DNA from: Planotetraspora silvatica
Lineage (GTDB): Bacteria; Actinomycetota; Actinomycetes; Streptosporangiales; Streptosporangiaceae
Assembly (NCBI RefSeq): GCF_016863315.1
Contig: NZ_BOOQ01000030.1
Span: forward strand, 124,001 to 188,000
DNA: 64,000 nucleotides
Reading direction: 5' to 3'
Every line of letters starts with the position of its first letter. The first letter of the stretch is position 1. This document shows positions 34,352 through 42,951 of the stretch, in pieces. A program made the position numbers and the translations under genes. The notes under the pieces are model-generated. The model worked only from the letters and a program-made list of their open reading frames with translations, had not been told where the DNA came from and did no database searches.

Positions 34352-34912
34352 TCAGCCGGGCGGGCCCGACAACAACTCGGCCACCAGGTTCTTCGGCGCG
34401 ATCTCCACGAGGCTCAGCATCGTCTCGGTCCGCTGCACGCCTTCGATCTGCCAGATGTGATTCATGAGCAGTTGCCGCAGATGCAGGTGATCACGTACCC
34501 GGAGCCGGGCGAGCATGTCGATGGCGCCCGTGACGATGTCGAGCCCCTCCAGTTCCGGGATGAGGGCGAGTTTCTCGACGAGTTCCCTCTGCTGGTAGCC
34601 CTGGACGGCCGTGATCGTCAGGTACACCGTCATCGGGAAGCCCGCTGCGGACCAGTCCAGGGCTATGCCGTAACCGCGGATCACGCCGAGGCGCTCCAGG
34701 CGCGCGATGCGTTCGCCGACCGCGGGGGCGGACATCCCGAGCTCACGGGCCAGCGCCCGCTGGGAGCGCCGGGAGTCCTTGCTGAGCAGCACGAGTATCT
34801 GCCGATCCACGTCGTCGAGGGGGACCGGCGGCGACTGCGCGGGAACGTCGGTCAGATCGCGCAGCGGAGCTGTCGAGGCGTTGGGTGCGGCGGCTCGGCG
34901 TCGAGGGGGCAT
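34352..34912 (-). CDS. Lrp/AsnC-family transcriptional regulator
   Basis: 186 residues from the ATG at 34912. A basic 30-residue N-terminal tail precedes the helix-turn-helix: LDDVDRQILVLLSKDSRRSQ, then RALARELGMSAPAVGERIARLERLGVI. The C-terminal RAM (ligand-binding, oligomerising) domain runs from about residue 95. No good ribosome site precedes the ATG, so the start is uncertain. Lrp/AsnC proteins sense amino acids. The gene lies between the two peptide-catabolism gene runs and diverges from the second, so it is the natural local regulator of the island. Confidence 0.92.
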   Translation of the reverse strand: MPPRRRAAAPNASTAPLRDLTDVPAQSPPVPLDDVDRQILVLLSKDSRRSQRALARELGMSAPAVGERIARLERLGVIRGYGIALDWSAAGFPMTVYLTITAVQGYQQRELVEKLALIPELEGLDIVTGAIDMLARLRVRDHLHLRQLLMNHIWQIEGVQRTETMLSLVEIAPKNLVAELLSGPPG

Positions 34913-35210
34913 GGCGGGAAGGCTACCTGGCCGCAAGTGCCCAAAGCGTACTTCCCACCGAAGTCGCCCGTATGGGGAACGCCACAACGCGCAACGCTCT
35001 CTTGCCGCCGCCGTGGAGAGGGCCGTCCGCATGGTGATGGTGGAGGGAGCAGATGCACCCAAGGGGTACGGACTGGTAATTAAGTGACGAATGGTTAGTA
35101 TTAGCTCGGATCTCCTTACAGATGACCATCCTGAAGGTCGACTTGGGTTTCACTTCGCGAACCGTTCATCCGGACGGTGCGCGAACCGGCAGAACGGAGC
35201 GTGAAGACCA
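34913..35210. promoter_or_regulatory. Divergent promoter region, Lrp-type regulator / creatininase operon
   Basis: 298 bp with no gene and clearly AT-richer than its neighbours, especially 35075-35130 (GGTAATTAAGTGACGAATGG, then TTAGTATTAG). An 8-bp palindrome TTCGCGAA lies at 35154-35161, flanked loosely by GGTT/AACC. It is a plausible Lrp/AsnC operator region; the binding site itself is not certain. Confidence 0.5.
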
Positions 35211-35924
35211 GTGCGGGTCTTCGACAGCAACTGGATGCAGATCGCCGCCTACCTCCAGCACGACGATCGCGTCGTGCTTCCCGTCGGCTCGACCGAGCAG
35301 CACGGGTACCTCTCGCTCGGGACGGACGCGCTCCTGGCCGAGCGGGTGTCGGTGGAGGCGGCGGAGCCGCTCGGCGTGCCGGTCCTGCCGGTCCTGCCGT
35401 TCGGCATGGCGCCGTACTTCACCGAGTACCCGGGCAGCATGAGCCTGCGGATCAGCACCTACATCGAGGTGATGCGCGACCTGCTGGACTGCCTGGCCTC
35501 CCAGGGGTTCCGGCGGATCGCGGTGGTCAACGGCCACGGGGGCAACGCGCCCGTCGCCGGCCTCATCCGCGAATGGATCAACCGGCCGCGGGAGCACCGC
35601 GTGCAGGTCGTGTTCCACAGCTGGTACAACGCGCCGAAGACGGCGGAGGCCGCCGCCCGGTTCGACGAGGACCAGTACCACGGTTCCTGGCTGGAGAACT
35701 TCGCCTGGACGAGGGTCGCCGGAGCCGAGATCCCCACCGGCAGCGCGCCGGTGCTGCCGAGGTCGGTGGCGAACAACGCGACCGCGCAGGAGATGAGGGC
35801 GCTCTCGCCCGACGGAAGCCTGGGCGGGGCTTATCAGCGCAGTGACGAGGACATGCAGATCGTCTGGGACGCCGGTGTGGCCGAGGTCCGCGAACTGCTC
35901 GAGAAGGGATGGCTCGACCAGTGA
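35211..35924 (+). CDS. Creatininase-family amidohydrolase
   Basis: 237 residues from a GTG; GGAG lies 11 bp before it. The binuclear metal motifs of the family are present: PVGSTEQHG with Glu29 and His31, Asp39 in GTDA, and NGHGGN with His109. The family includes creatinine amidohydrolase, the mycofactocin peptidase MftE and formamide hydrolases, so the family name does not fix the substrate. The product opens a cyclic or simple amide. It is the first gene of a run continuing with an SDR and five hydrolases, so I expect it to act on a fragment of the same compound. Confidence 0.88.
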   Translation: MRVFDSNWMQIAAYLQHDDRVVLPVGSTEQHGYLSLGTDALLAERVSVEAAEPLGVPVLPVLPFGMAPYFTEYPGSMSLRISTYIEVMRDLLDCLASQGFRRIAVVNGHGGNAPVAGLIREWINRPREHRVQVVFHSWYNAPKTAEAAARFDEDQYHGSWLENFAWTRVAGAEIPTGSAPVLPRSVANNATAQEMRALSPDGSLGGAYQRSDEDMQIVWDAGVAEVRELLEKGWLDQ

Positions 35925-36619
35925 CAACAGGCAACGGCAGGATCGCCGTCGTCACCGGCACGGCGCACGGGATCGGGTCGGCCATCGCGGCCGCGCTCGA
36001 AGCGGACGGGGCCCGGGTGCACGGCATCGACAAGGACACGGTGGACGTGACCGATTCGTCCGCGGTCCGCGACTACTTCGCCGAGATCGGTGACGTCGAC
36101 ATCCTGGTCAACAACGCGGGCGGGGTCGTCGGCCAGGTTCACCACCCGATCGAGGAGATCACCGACGAGGACTGGTCCGCCGTGGTCGCGGCCAACCTGA
36201 CCAGCACCTTTCTGTGCACCAGGGCGGTGGCGCCGGGAATGAAGCGGCGGGGTTTCGGCCGGATCGTCAACATCTCGTCCGGCGCGGGCCGCAGCGTCAG
36301 CCTGACCGGCATCCAGGCCTACGCCAGCTCGAAGGCCGGCCAGATCGGCTTCACCCGCCAGATGGCGCACGAACTGGGCCCGTTCGGCATCACGGTCAAC
36401 TGCATCGCGCCGGGATTCGTCCTGTCCAACCCCACCACCATCAAGCAGTGGGAGAGCTACGGCGAGCAGGGACAGGCCGCGCTCGTCGAAGGCATCGCGG
36501 TGCGCAAGCTCGGGGCGCCGGAGGACATCGCGCACGGTGTCCGGTTCTTCGTCTCCGAGTCCTCGTCCTGGATCACCGGCCAGACCCTCTCGATTGATGG
36601 CGGACATGCTCTCTTTTAA
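35921..36619 (+). CDS. Short-chain dehydrogenase/reductase
   Basis: 232 residues from the GTG at 35921 that overlaps the preceding stop (GTGA); an ATG four codons earlier at 35909 is possible. Motifs: TGTAHGIG at 12-19, NNAGG, the catalytic serine in NISSGAG and YASSK for Tyr and Lys. The classical SDR order is intact and the C-terminus ends SIDGGHALF. It oxidises or reduces a hydroxyl/keto group with NAD(P). It is translationally coupled to the creatininase-family gene, so both probably handle consecutive steps. Confidence 0.92.
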   Translation: MTTGNGRIAVVTGTAHGIGSAIAAALEADGARVHGIDKDTVDVTDSSAVRDYFAEIGDVDILVNNAGGVVGQVHHPIEEITDEDWSAVVAANLTSTFLCTRAVAPGMKRRGFGRIVNISSGAGRSVSLTGIQAYASSKAGQIGFTRQMAHELGPFGITVNCIAPGFVLSNPTTIKQWESYGEQGQAALVEGIAVRKLGAPEDIAHGVRFFVSESSSWITGQTLSIDGGHALF

Positions 36620-37985
36620 CTCGACCGACGCCGAATACCTCGAAGAACTCGCCGGCTACGTCGCGGTGCCCAGCGTGAGCCGGGACGCGACCGAGGAGAC
36701 CATGCGGTCCGCCGCGGAATGGCTCGCGGCCCAGTTGTCCTTCGCGGACGGCCGCGTCGTCGCGACGGCGGGTCACCCGGTGGTGCGGGGCGACTGGCTC
36801 GGAGCTCCGGGCGCTCCCACGATCCTGGTCTACGGCCACTACGACGTGCAGCCGACCGGCGACCTCGCCGAGTGGCGCACCCCTCCGTTCGAGCTCACCG
36901 TCGACGGCGACGTGATCCGCGGACGCGGAGTCACCGACGACAAGGGCCCGGTTTTCATCGTGCTCAAGGTGGCGCAGGCGTTCCTCGAGCAGGAGGGCGC
37001 GCTGCCGCTGAACATCAAGTTCCTCTTCGAGGGAGAGGAGGAGATCGGCAGCCCCCACCTTCCCGCCTATCTGCGGGAGCACGCGGACGAACTCGCGGCC
37101 GACCTGGTGATCTCCGCCGACGGAGCCATGTGGCGCCCGAGCGAGCCGTCCCTGTCGATCGCCTCCAAGGGCCTGGTCACCCTGGACATCGAGGTCACCG
37201 GCGCGGAGGGCGACCTGCACTCCGGGCGGTTCGGCGGCACGGTCGCCAACCCCGTGCACGCCCTGAGCGAGATCCTGGCGGGACTCCACACACCCGAAGG
37301 ACGGGTCGCGGTCGACGGCTTCTACGACGGGATACCCGAGCTGAGCGACGAGCGCCGTGCCGCCATCGCGGCGGTGCCGTTCGACGAGGACCGCTACCGC
37401 GACGACCTCGGCCTGGACAACGTCTTCGGTGAAGCCGGCTACAGCACGCTGGAACGGCTGTGGGAGCGTCCCACCCTCGAGATCAACGGGATCAGAGCCG
37501 GCGGCAAGTACACCGTCATCCCGCACATCGCGACCGGCCACATCTCCTGCCGGCTGGTACCGGGACAACGCCCGGAGCGGGTGCTCCAGGCGATCACCGA
37601 CCACGTGCTCGCGCACAAGCTCACCGGCGTCCGCGTCGCGGTCCACGCCGACGAGGGCGGGGTGCCCGCGTACACGATCCCGGCCGACCACCCGGCGATC
37701 CGGGCCGCCGGCGCGGCGCTCGAGCACGTCTACCCCGGCCAGGACGTCCTGCTGGCGGTCATCGCCGGGACCCTGCCCGCCACGGCGCTGTTCGAGGAGG
37801 TGCTGGGCGCCAAGACGCTCTTCTTCTCCTTCTCCACGGCGGACGAGAACCTGCACGCGCCGAACGAGTTCATGCGCGTCTCCCGGCTGCGCGAGGGCAT
37901 GCGCGCCTGGGAACACCTGTGGCGGCTGCTCGCCGACGGACCCCACCGGCTGGCTCCGGTCCGGCACGACGGGCCCGCGCGATGA
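36597..37985 (+). CDS. M20-family metallopeptidase (dipeptidase/carboxypeptidase)
   Basis: 462 residues from the ATG at 36597, 23 bp inside the SDR end; an ATG at 36606 is an alternative. Di-zinc residues: His81 and Asp83 in GHYDVQP, Asp114 in GVTDDKGP, Glu147/148 in FEGEEEIGS, and a histidine in ENLHAPNE. The lid domain lies between about residues 195 and 330. M20 enzymes of this subgroup cleave dipeptides and N-acyl or beta-alanyl amino acids. The gene is inside the operon with ATGA coupling to the M19 gene. Confidence 0.92.
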   Translation: MADMLSFNSTDAEYLEELAGYVAVPSVSRDATEETMRSAAEWLAAQLSFADGRVVATAGHPVVRGDWLGAPGAPTILVYGHYDVQPTGDLAEWRTPPFELTVDGDVIRGRGVTDDKGPVFIVLKVAQAFLEQEGALPLNIKFLFEGEEEIGSPHLPAYLREHADELAADLVISADGAMWRPSEPSLSIASKGLVTLDIEVTGAEGDLHSGRFGGTVANPVHALSEILAGLHTPEGRVAVDGFYDGIPELSDERRAAIAAVPFDEDRYRDDLGLDNVFGEAGYSTLERLWERPTLEINGIRAGGKYTVIPHIATGHISCRLVPGQRPERVLQAITDHVLAHKLTGVRVAVHADEGGVPAYTIPADHPAIRAAGAALEHVYPGQDVLLAVIAGTLPATALFEEVLGAKTLFFSFSTADENLHAPNEFMRVSRLREGMRAWEHLWRLLADGPHRLAPVRHDGPAR

Positions 37986-39175
37986 CCGGTGAGCCGTACC
38001 GGTCCTACGGTTATCTCACCCCGGGCGTCGACCTTCCCGTCTTCGACCTGGCCCCGGAGTTCGGCCGCGTTCCGCCGTACACCGACGGGCTCGGCGCGGA
38101 GGACCGGTCGCGGGCGGAGCGGCTGCTGCGCGACACCATCGTGATCAGCCTGCACGACCATCCGGTGCGGTTCCCCGCCGACATGCGTCAGACCCCGGAG
38201 TACAACCGCACCGGACGCCAGCACACGGCGTTCGCCGGGCTCGCCGCCTCCGGCATGACCGTGGTGTTCGACAACATGATGGACGGCACCGCCTGCGTCA
38301 CCGGCAACGCGCCGTGGCGGTGGCTGGACATCATCACCGATCTGGGCATGCGGCAGGCCGACATCGCCCACCAGGACGACGTCATCGTGGTCCGGACCCT
38401 GGCCGACATCGACCACGCCCACCGGACAGGCAAGGTGGGACTGGTGTTCGGCCTGGAGGCGGCGACACCGATCGAGAACGAGATCGACCGGCTCGACGTC
38501 CTCTACGGACTCGGTCTCCGCCAGATCGGCATCGCGTACTCCGACGCGAACGCGCTCGGCAGCGGCCTGAACGAGACCACCGACGGCGGGCTGACCGACT
38601 TCGGCAGGCGTGCGATCGCCCGGATGAACCGACTGGGCCTCGCGATCGACATCTCTCACTCCTCCGACCGCACCGGCCTCGACACGTGCGCCGTCAGCGA
38701 GCGGCCCGTCTTCATGACGCACGCGGGAGCCCGCGCGGTCTGGGACACGCCGCGGATGAAGCCGGACGACGTCCTGCGCGCCGTGGCCGAGACCGGCGGA
38801 GTGATCGGGATGTCCGCGGCGCCGCACACGACGCTGTCCCACGCCCATCCGCGGCACAGCATCCTGTCGGTGATGGACCACTTCCGGTACTGCCTGGATC
38901 TGGTCGGCATCGACCATGTCGCGTTCGGGCCCGACACCCTTTACGGCGATCACGTCGGTCTCCACACCGTCTTCGGGCACCTGCTCAAGGTGGGGGCCGC
39001 GGCCCCCGGGGGTCCCCCGTTCGAAAAGGTGGAGTACGTGGACGGCCTGGAGAACCCGACCGAGAACTTCGCCAACATCTGCGGCCTGCTGGTGCGTGAA
39101 GGCTTCTCCGACAGCGAGATCACCGCGGTGCTCGGCGGCAACATCCTCAGAGCGCTCAAGCAGATCTGGGTCTAA
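37982..39175 (+). CDS. M19-family membrane-dipeptidase-like peptidase
   Basis: 397 residues. Motifs of renal dipeptidase relatives: SLHDHP at residues 57-61 (the usual H-x-D reads H-D-H here), FGLEAATPIEN for the bridging glutamate, DISHSS and MTHAGAR for the second-metal histidines, and GPDTL near the C-terminus. M19 enzymes often accept D-residues at the C-terminal position of dipeptides, which would suit the D-aminopeptidase encoded upstream. No signal peptide is visible. ATGA overlap with the M20 gene. Confidence 0.9.
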   Translation: MTGEPYRSYGYLTPGVDLPVFDLAPEFGRVPPYTDGLGAEDRSRAERLLRDTIVISLHDHPVRFPADMRQTPEYNRTGRQHTAFAGLAASGMTVVFDNMMDGTACVTGNAPWRWLDIITDLGMRQADIAHQDDVIVVRTLADIDHAHRTGKVGLVFGLEAATPIENEIDRLDVLYGLGLRQIGIAYSDANALGSGLNETTDGGLTDFGRRAIARMNRLGLAIDISHSSDRTGLDTCAVSERPVFMTHAGARAVWDTPRMKPDDVLRAVAETGGVIGMSAAPHTTLSHAHPRHSILSVMDHFRYCLDLVGIDHVAFGPDTLYGDHVGLHTVFGHLLKVGAAAPGGPPFEKVEYVDGLENPTENFANICGLLVREGFSDSEITAVLGGNILRALKQIWV

Positions 39176-39187
39176 CCCGGATCTGCT

Positions 39188-39208
39188 CCGCGGGCGACTC
39201 GCCCGCGG
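39188..39208 (+). other. GC-rich hairpin between M19 and DUF885 genes
   Basis: CCGCGGGCGA and TCGCCCGCGG, separated by one base, form a 10-bp perfect inverted repeat (a 3-5 nt loop in RNA). It lies 12 bp after the M19 stop. It could attenuate transcription or protect the upstream message from 3' decay. Confidence 0.5.
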
Positions 39209-39269
39209 CATCCCCCAGGCGTACGCGCCGCCTCCCGTCCCGGCCGCGCGACGCCAGATCAGCCATCCC

Positions 39270-39305
39270 GTCGACAGGGAAGCCGACAGGGAAATCGACA
39301 GGAAA
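39270..39305 (+). repeat. Three tandem 12-bp repeats upstream of the DUF885 gene
   Basis: Units GTCGACAGGGAA, GCCGACAGGGAA and ATCGACAGGAAA follow each other directly and end 11 bp before the GTG start. The last unit runs into the ribosome site AAAGAGGA, so the repeats lie in the translation initiation region. Confidence 0.7.
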
Positions 39306-39316
39306 GAGGACCAGCG

Positions 39317-41032
39317 GTGGCCGACAAAGAGGTCGCAGCCGAGCCGAACGCCCAGCTCTCTCAGCTGAGTGCGGAGTTCTTCCAGATCAAGCACACGGCC
39401 GACCCGTTCAGTGCGACGCTGCTCGGCGTCTCCGGCTTCGACGGCCTGGTGCCCGACGTCAGCCGCGCCGGATCGAGCGCCGACGCCGCGAAGTTCGCCG
39501 ACCTCGAACGGCGGTTGGAGGACATCGATCCCGAGACCCTCAACCCCGCCGACCAGGTCAACCACGCGGTGCTCGGCCGCCTCTCCTGGGCCGCGCGGTC
39601 GGATCTCGAGCACGCCCTGTGGGAGACGGGGGCGTCGGCGGACGGGTACTCCGCGCCGCAAGGGATGATGTTCATGGCGGTCCCCGAGGCGCCGCTGAAG
39701 GACGCCGAGGCCACCGAGCAGTACATCCGGCGGCTGTCCGCCCTGCCGCCGTTCCTCGACGCGATACTCGACCGCTACCGGGAGGCCAAGGCGGACGGCC
39801 GGATCCCGACCCGTGTCGGCGTCGGCCAGGCCATCGACCAGCTCACCGGCCACATCGCGCTCAGCCTGTCCGACGACACCCTGCTCAGCCCCCGGCTGCC
39901 GGCCGGCGTGGACGAGGACCGGATCAGGGCCCGCGCGGCCGAGATCGTCGAGGAGTCCGTCCGTCCCGCGCTGCGCCGGCTGCTCGACGGCCTGCGGGAC
40001 GAACTGCTGCCGGTCGCCCGGCCCGACGACAAGGTCGGCATCCGGTTCGTCCCCGGCGGCGAGGAGGGCTACGCCGCCGCGGTGCGGCGGCACACCACCA
40101 CCGACCTGACCCCGGAGGAGATCCACCAGATCGGCCTGGACTGCCTCGCGGAACTGCGCCCGGAATGGTCCGAGCTGGGCGGCCGGGTGCTCGGCACCGG
40201 TGACGTGCGGGAGGTCATGACCCGGTTGCGGGAGGACCGGTCGCTGCGGTTCGGCGACGCCGGTCAGATCGTCGAGACGGTCACCGACGCGCTGCGGCGC
40301 GCGGAGGACGCCCGCGACGACTGGTTCCCCGCCTACGACATCGCCGACTGCGTCATCGAGGAGATCAACCCGATCGAGGCGGGCAACGCGGCGCTGGCGT
40401 ACTACCGGCCGCCCGCCGGTGACGGGTCCCGGCCCGGAGCACACTGTGTGCTCACGGCCGACCCGCAGGAGCGCTTCGTCTACGAGTACGAGGCGCTGGC
40501 CTTCCACGAGAGCACACCCGGGCACCACCTGCAGATCGCCTCGGCGCAGACGCTCACCGAGCTTCCGGAGTACCGGCGCTTCCTGGACGCCGAGGTGTGC
40601 GGCTACGTCGAAGGCTGGGGCCTGTACAGCGAGCGGCTGGCCGATGAGATGGGGCTGTACACCTCGGACGTCTCCCGGCTGGGGATGCTCTCGTTCGACG
40701 CGCTGCGGGCCTGCCGGTTGGTCGTCGACACCGGCATGCATCATCTGGGCTGGTCACGGCAGCAGGCCATGCAGTTCATGTGGGACAACACCGCGACCAC
40801 CCAGGCCAACGTGCGCAACGAGATCGACCGCTACATCGCGTGGCCCGGCCAGGCGCTCGCCTACATGATCGGCCGGCGCGAGATCCGCCGTCTGCGCGGC
40901 GTGGCGCAGGATCGGCTCGGATCCCGGTTCGACGTCCGCGCCTTCCACGGGACGGTGCTCGGCAACGGCGCGGTCCCGCTCGGGGTGCTCGAGCAGATCG
41001 TCACCGGCTGGATCGACACCGTGCCCGCCTGA
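39317..41032 (+). CDS. DUF885-family metallopeptidase-like protein
   Basis: 571 residues from a GTG with GAGGA 7 bp upstream. The family's metal signature HESTPGHHLQ (His397, Glu398, His403-404) and EGWGLYSERL further on are intact; these resemble the gluzincin arrangement of M3/M32 peptidases. The protein is otherwise all-alpha and lacks a signal peptide, so it is cytoplasmic. DUF885 proteins are predicted carboxypeptidase-like enzymes, few of them characterised. It continues the run of peptide-cleaving enzymes after a 141-bp gap, with its own repeats in the leader. Confidence 0.9.
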   Translation: MADKEVAAEPNAQLSQLSAEFFQIKHTADPFSATLLGVSGFDGLVPDVSRAGSSADAAKFADLERRLEDIDPETLNPADQVNHAVLGRLSWAARSDLEHALWETGASADGYSAPQGMMFMAVPEAPLKDAEATEQYIRRLSALPPFLDAILDRYREAKADGRIPTRVGVGQAIDQLTGHIALSLSDDTLLSPRLPAGVDEDRIRARAAEIVEESVRPALRRLLDGLRDELLPVARPDDKVGIRFVPGGEEGYAAAVRRHTTTDLTPEEIHQIGLDCLAELRPEWSELGGRVLGTGDVREVMTRLREDRSLRFGDAGQIVETVTDALRRAEDARDDWFPAYDIADCVIEEINPIEAGNAALAYYRPPAGDGSRPGAHCVLTADPQERFVYEYEALAFHESTPGHHLQIASAQTLTELPEYRRFLDAEVCGYVEGWGLYSERLADEMGLYTSDVSRLGMLSFDALRACRLVVDTGMHHLGWSRQQAMQFMWDNTATTQANVRNEIDRYIAWPGQALAYMIGRREIRRLRGVAQDRLGSRFDVRAFHGTVLGNGAVPLGVLEQIVTGWIDTVPA

Positions 41033-41094
41033 CGCCTGCCCTTTCAGACTTCCGTCCCCCGCTTCTCCGGACTTGTTTTCAGCTAGGAGTGCAC

Positions 41095-41946
41095 GTGTTC
41101 GTAGAGATCAATGGAGCGCAGCTCAACGTCGAGGTCCTCGGCCGGGAGGGCGCGCCCGTGCTGATCGCCCACCACGGCGGTGGCGGCATCGGTTCGCTGG
41201 CCGAGCCGAAGTCGACGTTCGGCCCGCTCGCCGACATCTTCCGCGTGGTGGTGTTCGACGCCCGCGGCTGCGGCCTGAGCGAGGCCGTGCCGCCCTACTC
41301 CCACGCGCAGTGGGCCGCCGACGTCGACGCCCTGCGCGAGTGGGCCGGCGCCGAGAAGATCGTGATCGCGGGCGGCTCCTACGGCGGTTTCATCGCCATG
41401 GAGTACGCCATCGCCTACCCCGACCGGGTGAGCGCGATGATCCTCAGGGACACCTCGCCGGATCGCACCAACCTGGAGGTCGCCACGGAGAACGCCCGCA
41501 AGCAGACCCGGGTGGAACTCAACTGGGAGAACTACGAGCGGTACTGGAGCGGCAACATCCGCGATGACGAGGATCTGAAGGCCTGCTGGGCCGAACTGAT
41601 CCCGCTGTACGACTTCGAGTACGACCCGGTGGCCGCCGCGGCGCGGGTGGAGGCCGGCATCTACCGTCATGAGGCGCACAACTGGTGCTTCCAGCACAAC
41701 GCCCCGATCTATGACGTCAAGCCGCAGCTTCCGTCCGTCACCTGCCCCACCCTGGTCACGGTGGGCCGTACGGACTGGGTGACCCCGGTGTCGTCGGCGG
41801 AGACGATCGCCTCGCTCATCCCGAACTCGAAGCTGGTCGTCTTCGAGAAGTCCGGCCACTCACCGCAGATCGAGGAGGCCGAACTGTTCCAGCAGACGAT
41901 GCGCGACTTCCTCGCGGAGGCGTTGCCGGGGACGGCGGCCCGATGA
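41095..41946 (+). CDS. Alpha/beta hydrolase, proline-iminopeptidase-like
   Basis: 283 residues from the GTG at 41095, with AGGAG 5 bp upstream; a GTG six bases earlier is less well placed. The oxyanion region is AHHGGGGIG, the nucleophile elbow GGSYGG at 93-98 (Ser95), then VGRTDWVTP for the acid and SGHSPQ for the histidine. The VFDARGCGLSE stretch is typical of proline iminopeptidases and close relatives. It may remove an N-terminal residue or cut an ester or amide of the imported compound. It overlaps the next gene by ATGA. Confidence 0.88.
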   Translation: MFVEINGAQLNVEVLGREGAPVLIAHHGGGGIGSLAEPKSTFGPLADIFRVVVFDARGCGLSEAVPPYSHAQWAADVDALREWAGAEKIVIAGGSYGGFIAMEYAIAYPDRVSAMILRDTSPDRTNLEVATENARKQTRVELNWENYERYWSGNIRDDEDLKACWAELIPLYDFEYDPVAAAARVEAGIYRHEAHNWCFQHNAPIYDVKPQLPSVTCPTLVTVGRTDWVTPVSSAETIASLIPNSKLVVFEKSGHSPQIEEAELFQQTMRDFLAEALPGTAAR

Positions 41947-42869
41947 TCACGCGGCGGACGCTGAGCATCCCCGAACTCGGTCCGGACGGTCTCGACATCC
42001 CGTACTTCGACATCCGAGGTCGCGGGGACGGGCCCCTGCTCACGGTGCTCTCGGGCGTGCACGGGGCCGAGTACGCCTCGATCGCGGCTGTCCGCGAATT
42101 CGTGCGGGATCTCGATGTGGAGACCGTCTCCGGCCGGATCATCGCCGTTCCGGTGGCCAACGTGCCGGCGTTCTGGGCCAGGACGCCGTTCGTCGTCCCG
42201 GCCGACGGCAAGAACCTGAACCGGCACTTCCCCGGTGACCCCGACGGCACGTTCACCGAGGTGCTCGCCCACCATCTGTTCACCTCGTTCATGGTCGGCG
42301 CCGACTACGTGGTCGACCTGCACGCCGGCGACGTGCCCGAGGCGCTCGAGCCGTTCGCGATCTTCGAGGAGTCCCCGGTCGAGGCGGCGTCGCGCGACCT
42401 CGCCGTGGCGTACGGCGCCGGGCACATCGTCCGGCAGGCCGCGGTGGCACGGACGGTGGCCGGCAGCAGTTGCGCCGCCGCCGCGGATGCCGGCATCCCG
42501 GCCATCATCGCCGAGTCCGGTCAGAACGGCCTGCTCGACCGGGCCGCGATCGACAGGCACGTGGCGGGGCTGAGTAACATCGCCAGGTCCATCGGCGTGC
42601 TCGACGGTGATCCGTGGCCGGCGCGCGAAGCTCAGTGGCATGAAGGCTGGCACTGGCTGCGCACCGACCGAGCCGGCTGGTGGCAGCCCGCTGTGACGAC
42701 GGGGGAGCCGGTGCCGGCCGGTGGGCTGCTCGGAACCATGAGCGACGTCTGGGGTGAGGTGTTCGCCGAGGTGCGGGCGCCCGAGGCCGGTACGCCCCTG
42801 TTCCTGACGACCAGCCCGGCGGTGTCCGCGGACGGCCTGCTGCTCGGTCTCGCGCGCTCGGGCACCTGA
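41943..42869 (+). CDS. Succinylglutamate desuccinylase / aspartoacylase-family zinc deacylase (M14-like)
   Basis: 308 residues. Zinc ligands His40 and Glu43 in SGVHGAEY and His127 in DLHAGD; NLNRHFPG at 91-98 is the substrate carboxylate-binding segment of the family. Members remove the acyl group from N-succinylglutamate or N-acetylaspartate, or act as carboxypeptidases. In this context an N-acyl-aspartate-type substrate is attractive but unproven. It is the last gene of the run; the next gene starts 82 bp on and is unrelated. Confidence 0.9.
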   Translation: MITRRTLSIPELGPDGLDIPYFDIRGRGDGPLLTVLSGVHGAEYASIAAVREFVRDLDVETVSGRIIAVPVANVPAFWARTPFVVPADGKNLNRHFPGDPDGTFTEVLAHHLFTSFMVGADYVVDLHAGDVPEALEPFAIFEESPVEAASRDLAVAYGAGHIVRQAAVARTVAGSSCAAAADAGIPAIIAESGQNGLLDRAAIDRHVAGLSNIARSIGVLDGDPWPAREAQWHEGWHWLRTDRAGWWQPAVTTGEPVPAGGLLGTMSDVWGEVFAEVRAPEAGTPLFLTTSPAVSADGLLLGLARSGT

Positions 42870-42951
42870 AACGTATGTTGTCCCACAAGTTCAGTGCATG
42901 TCTGGTTTCATGCTGTCCTGAGATCAACGGCAGCATCAGAAGGGCACAAAT

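Noticed and set aside
37730-40744. A 1004-codon minus-strand frame opposite the M20, M19 and DUF885 genes
   Set aside because: The composition (Arg, Gly, Val, His) is typical of antisense frames in high-GC DNA, and the plus strand carries intact catalytic motifs of three families throughout.
20479-42869. The idea that the island is a microcystin-degradation (mlr) cluster
   Set aside because: No MlrA-type membrane protease and no M81-type MlrC metallopeptidase are present, so only the general theme of modified aspartyl residues is shared.
20479-42869. The idea that the island is a peptide biosynthesis cluster
   Set aside because: There are no NRPS, lanthipeptide or other peptide-synthesis genes. 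All enzymes are hydrolases, lyases or uptake proteins.
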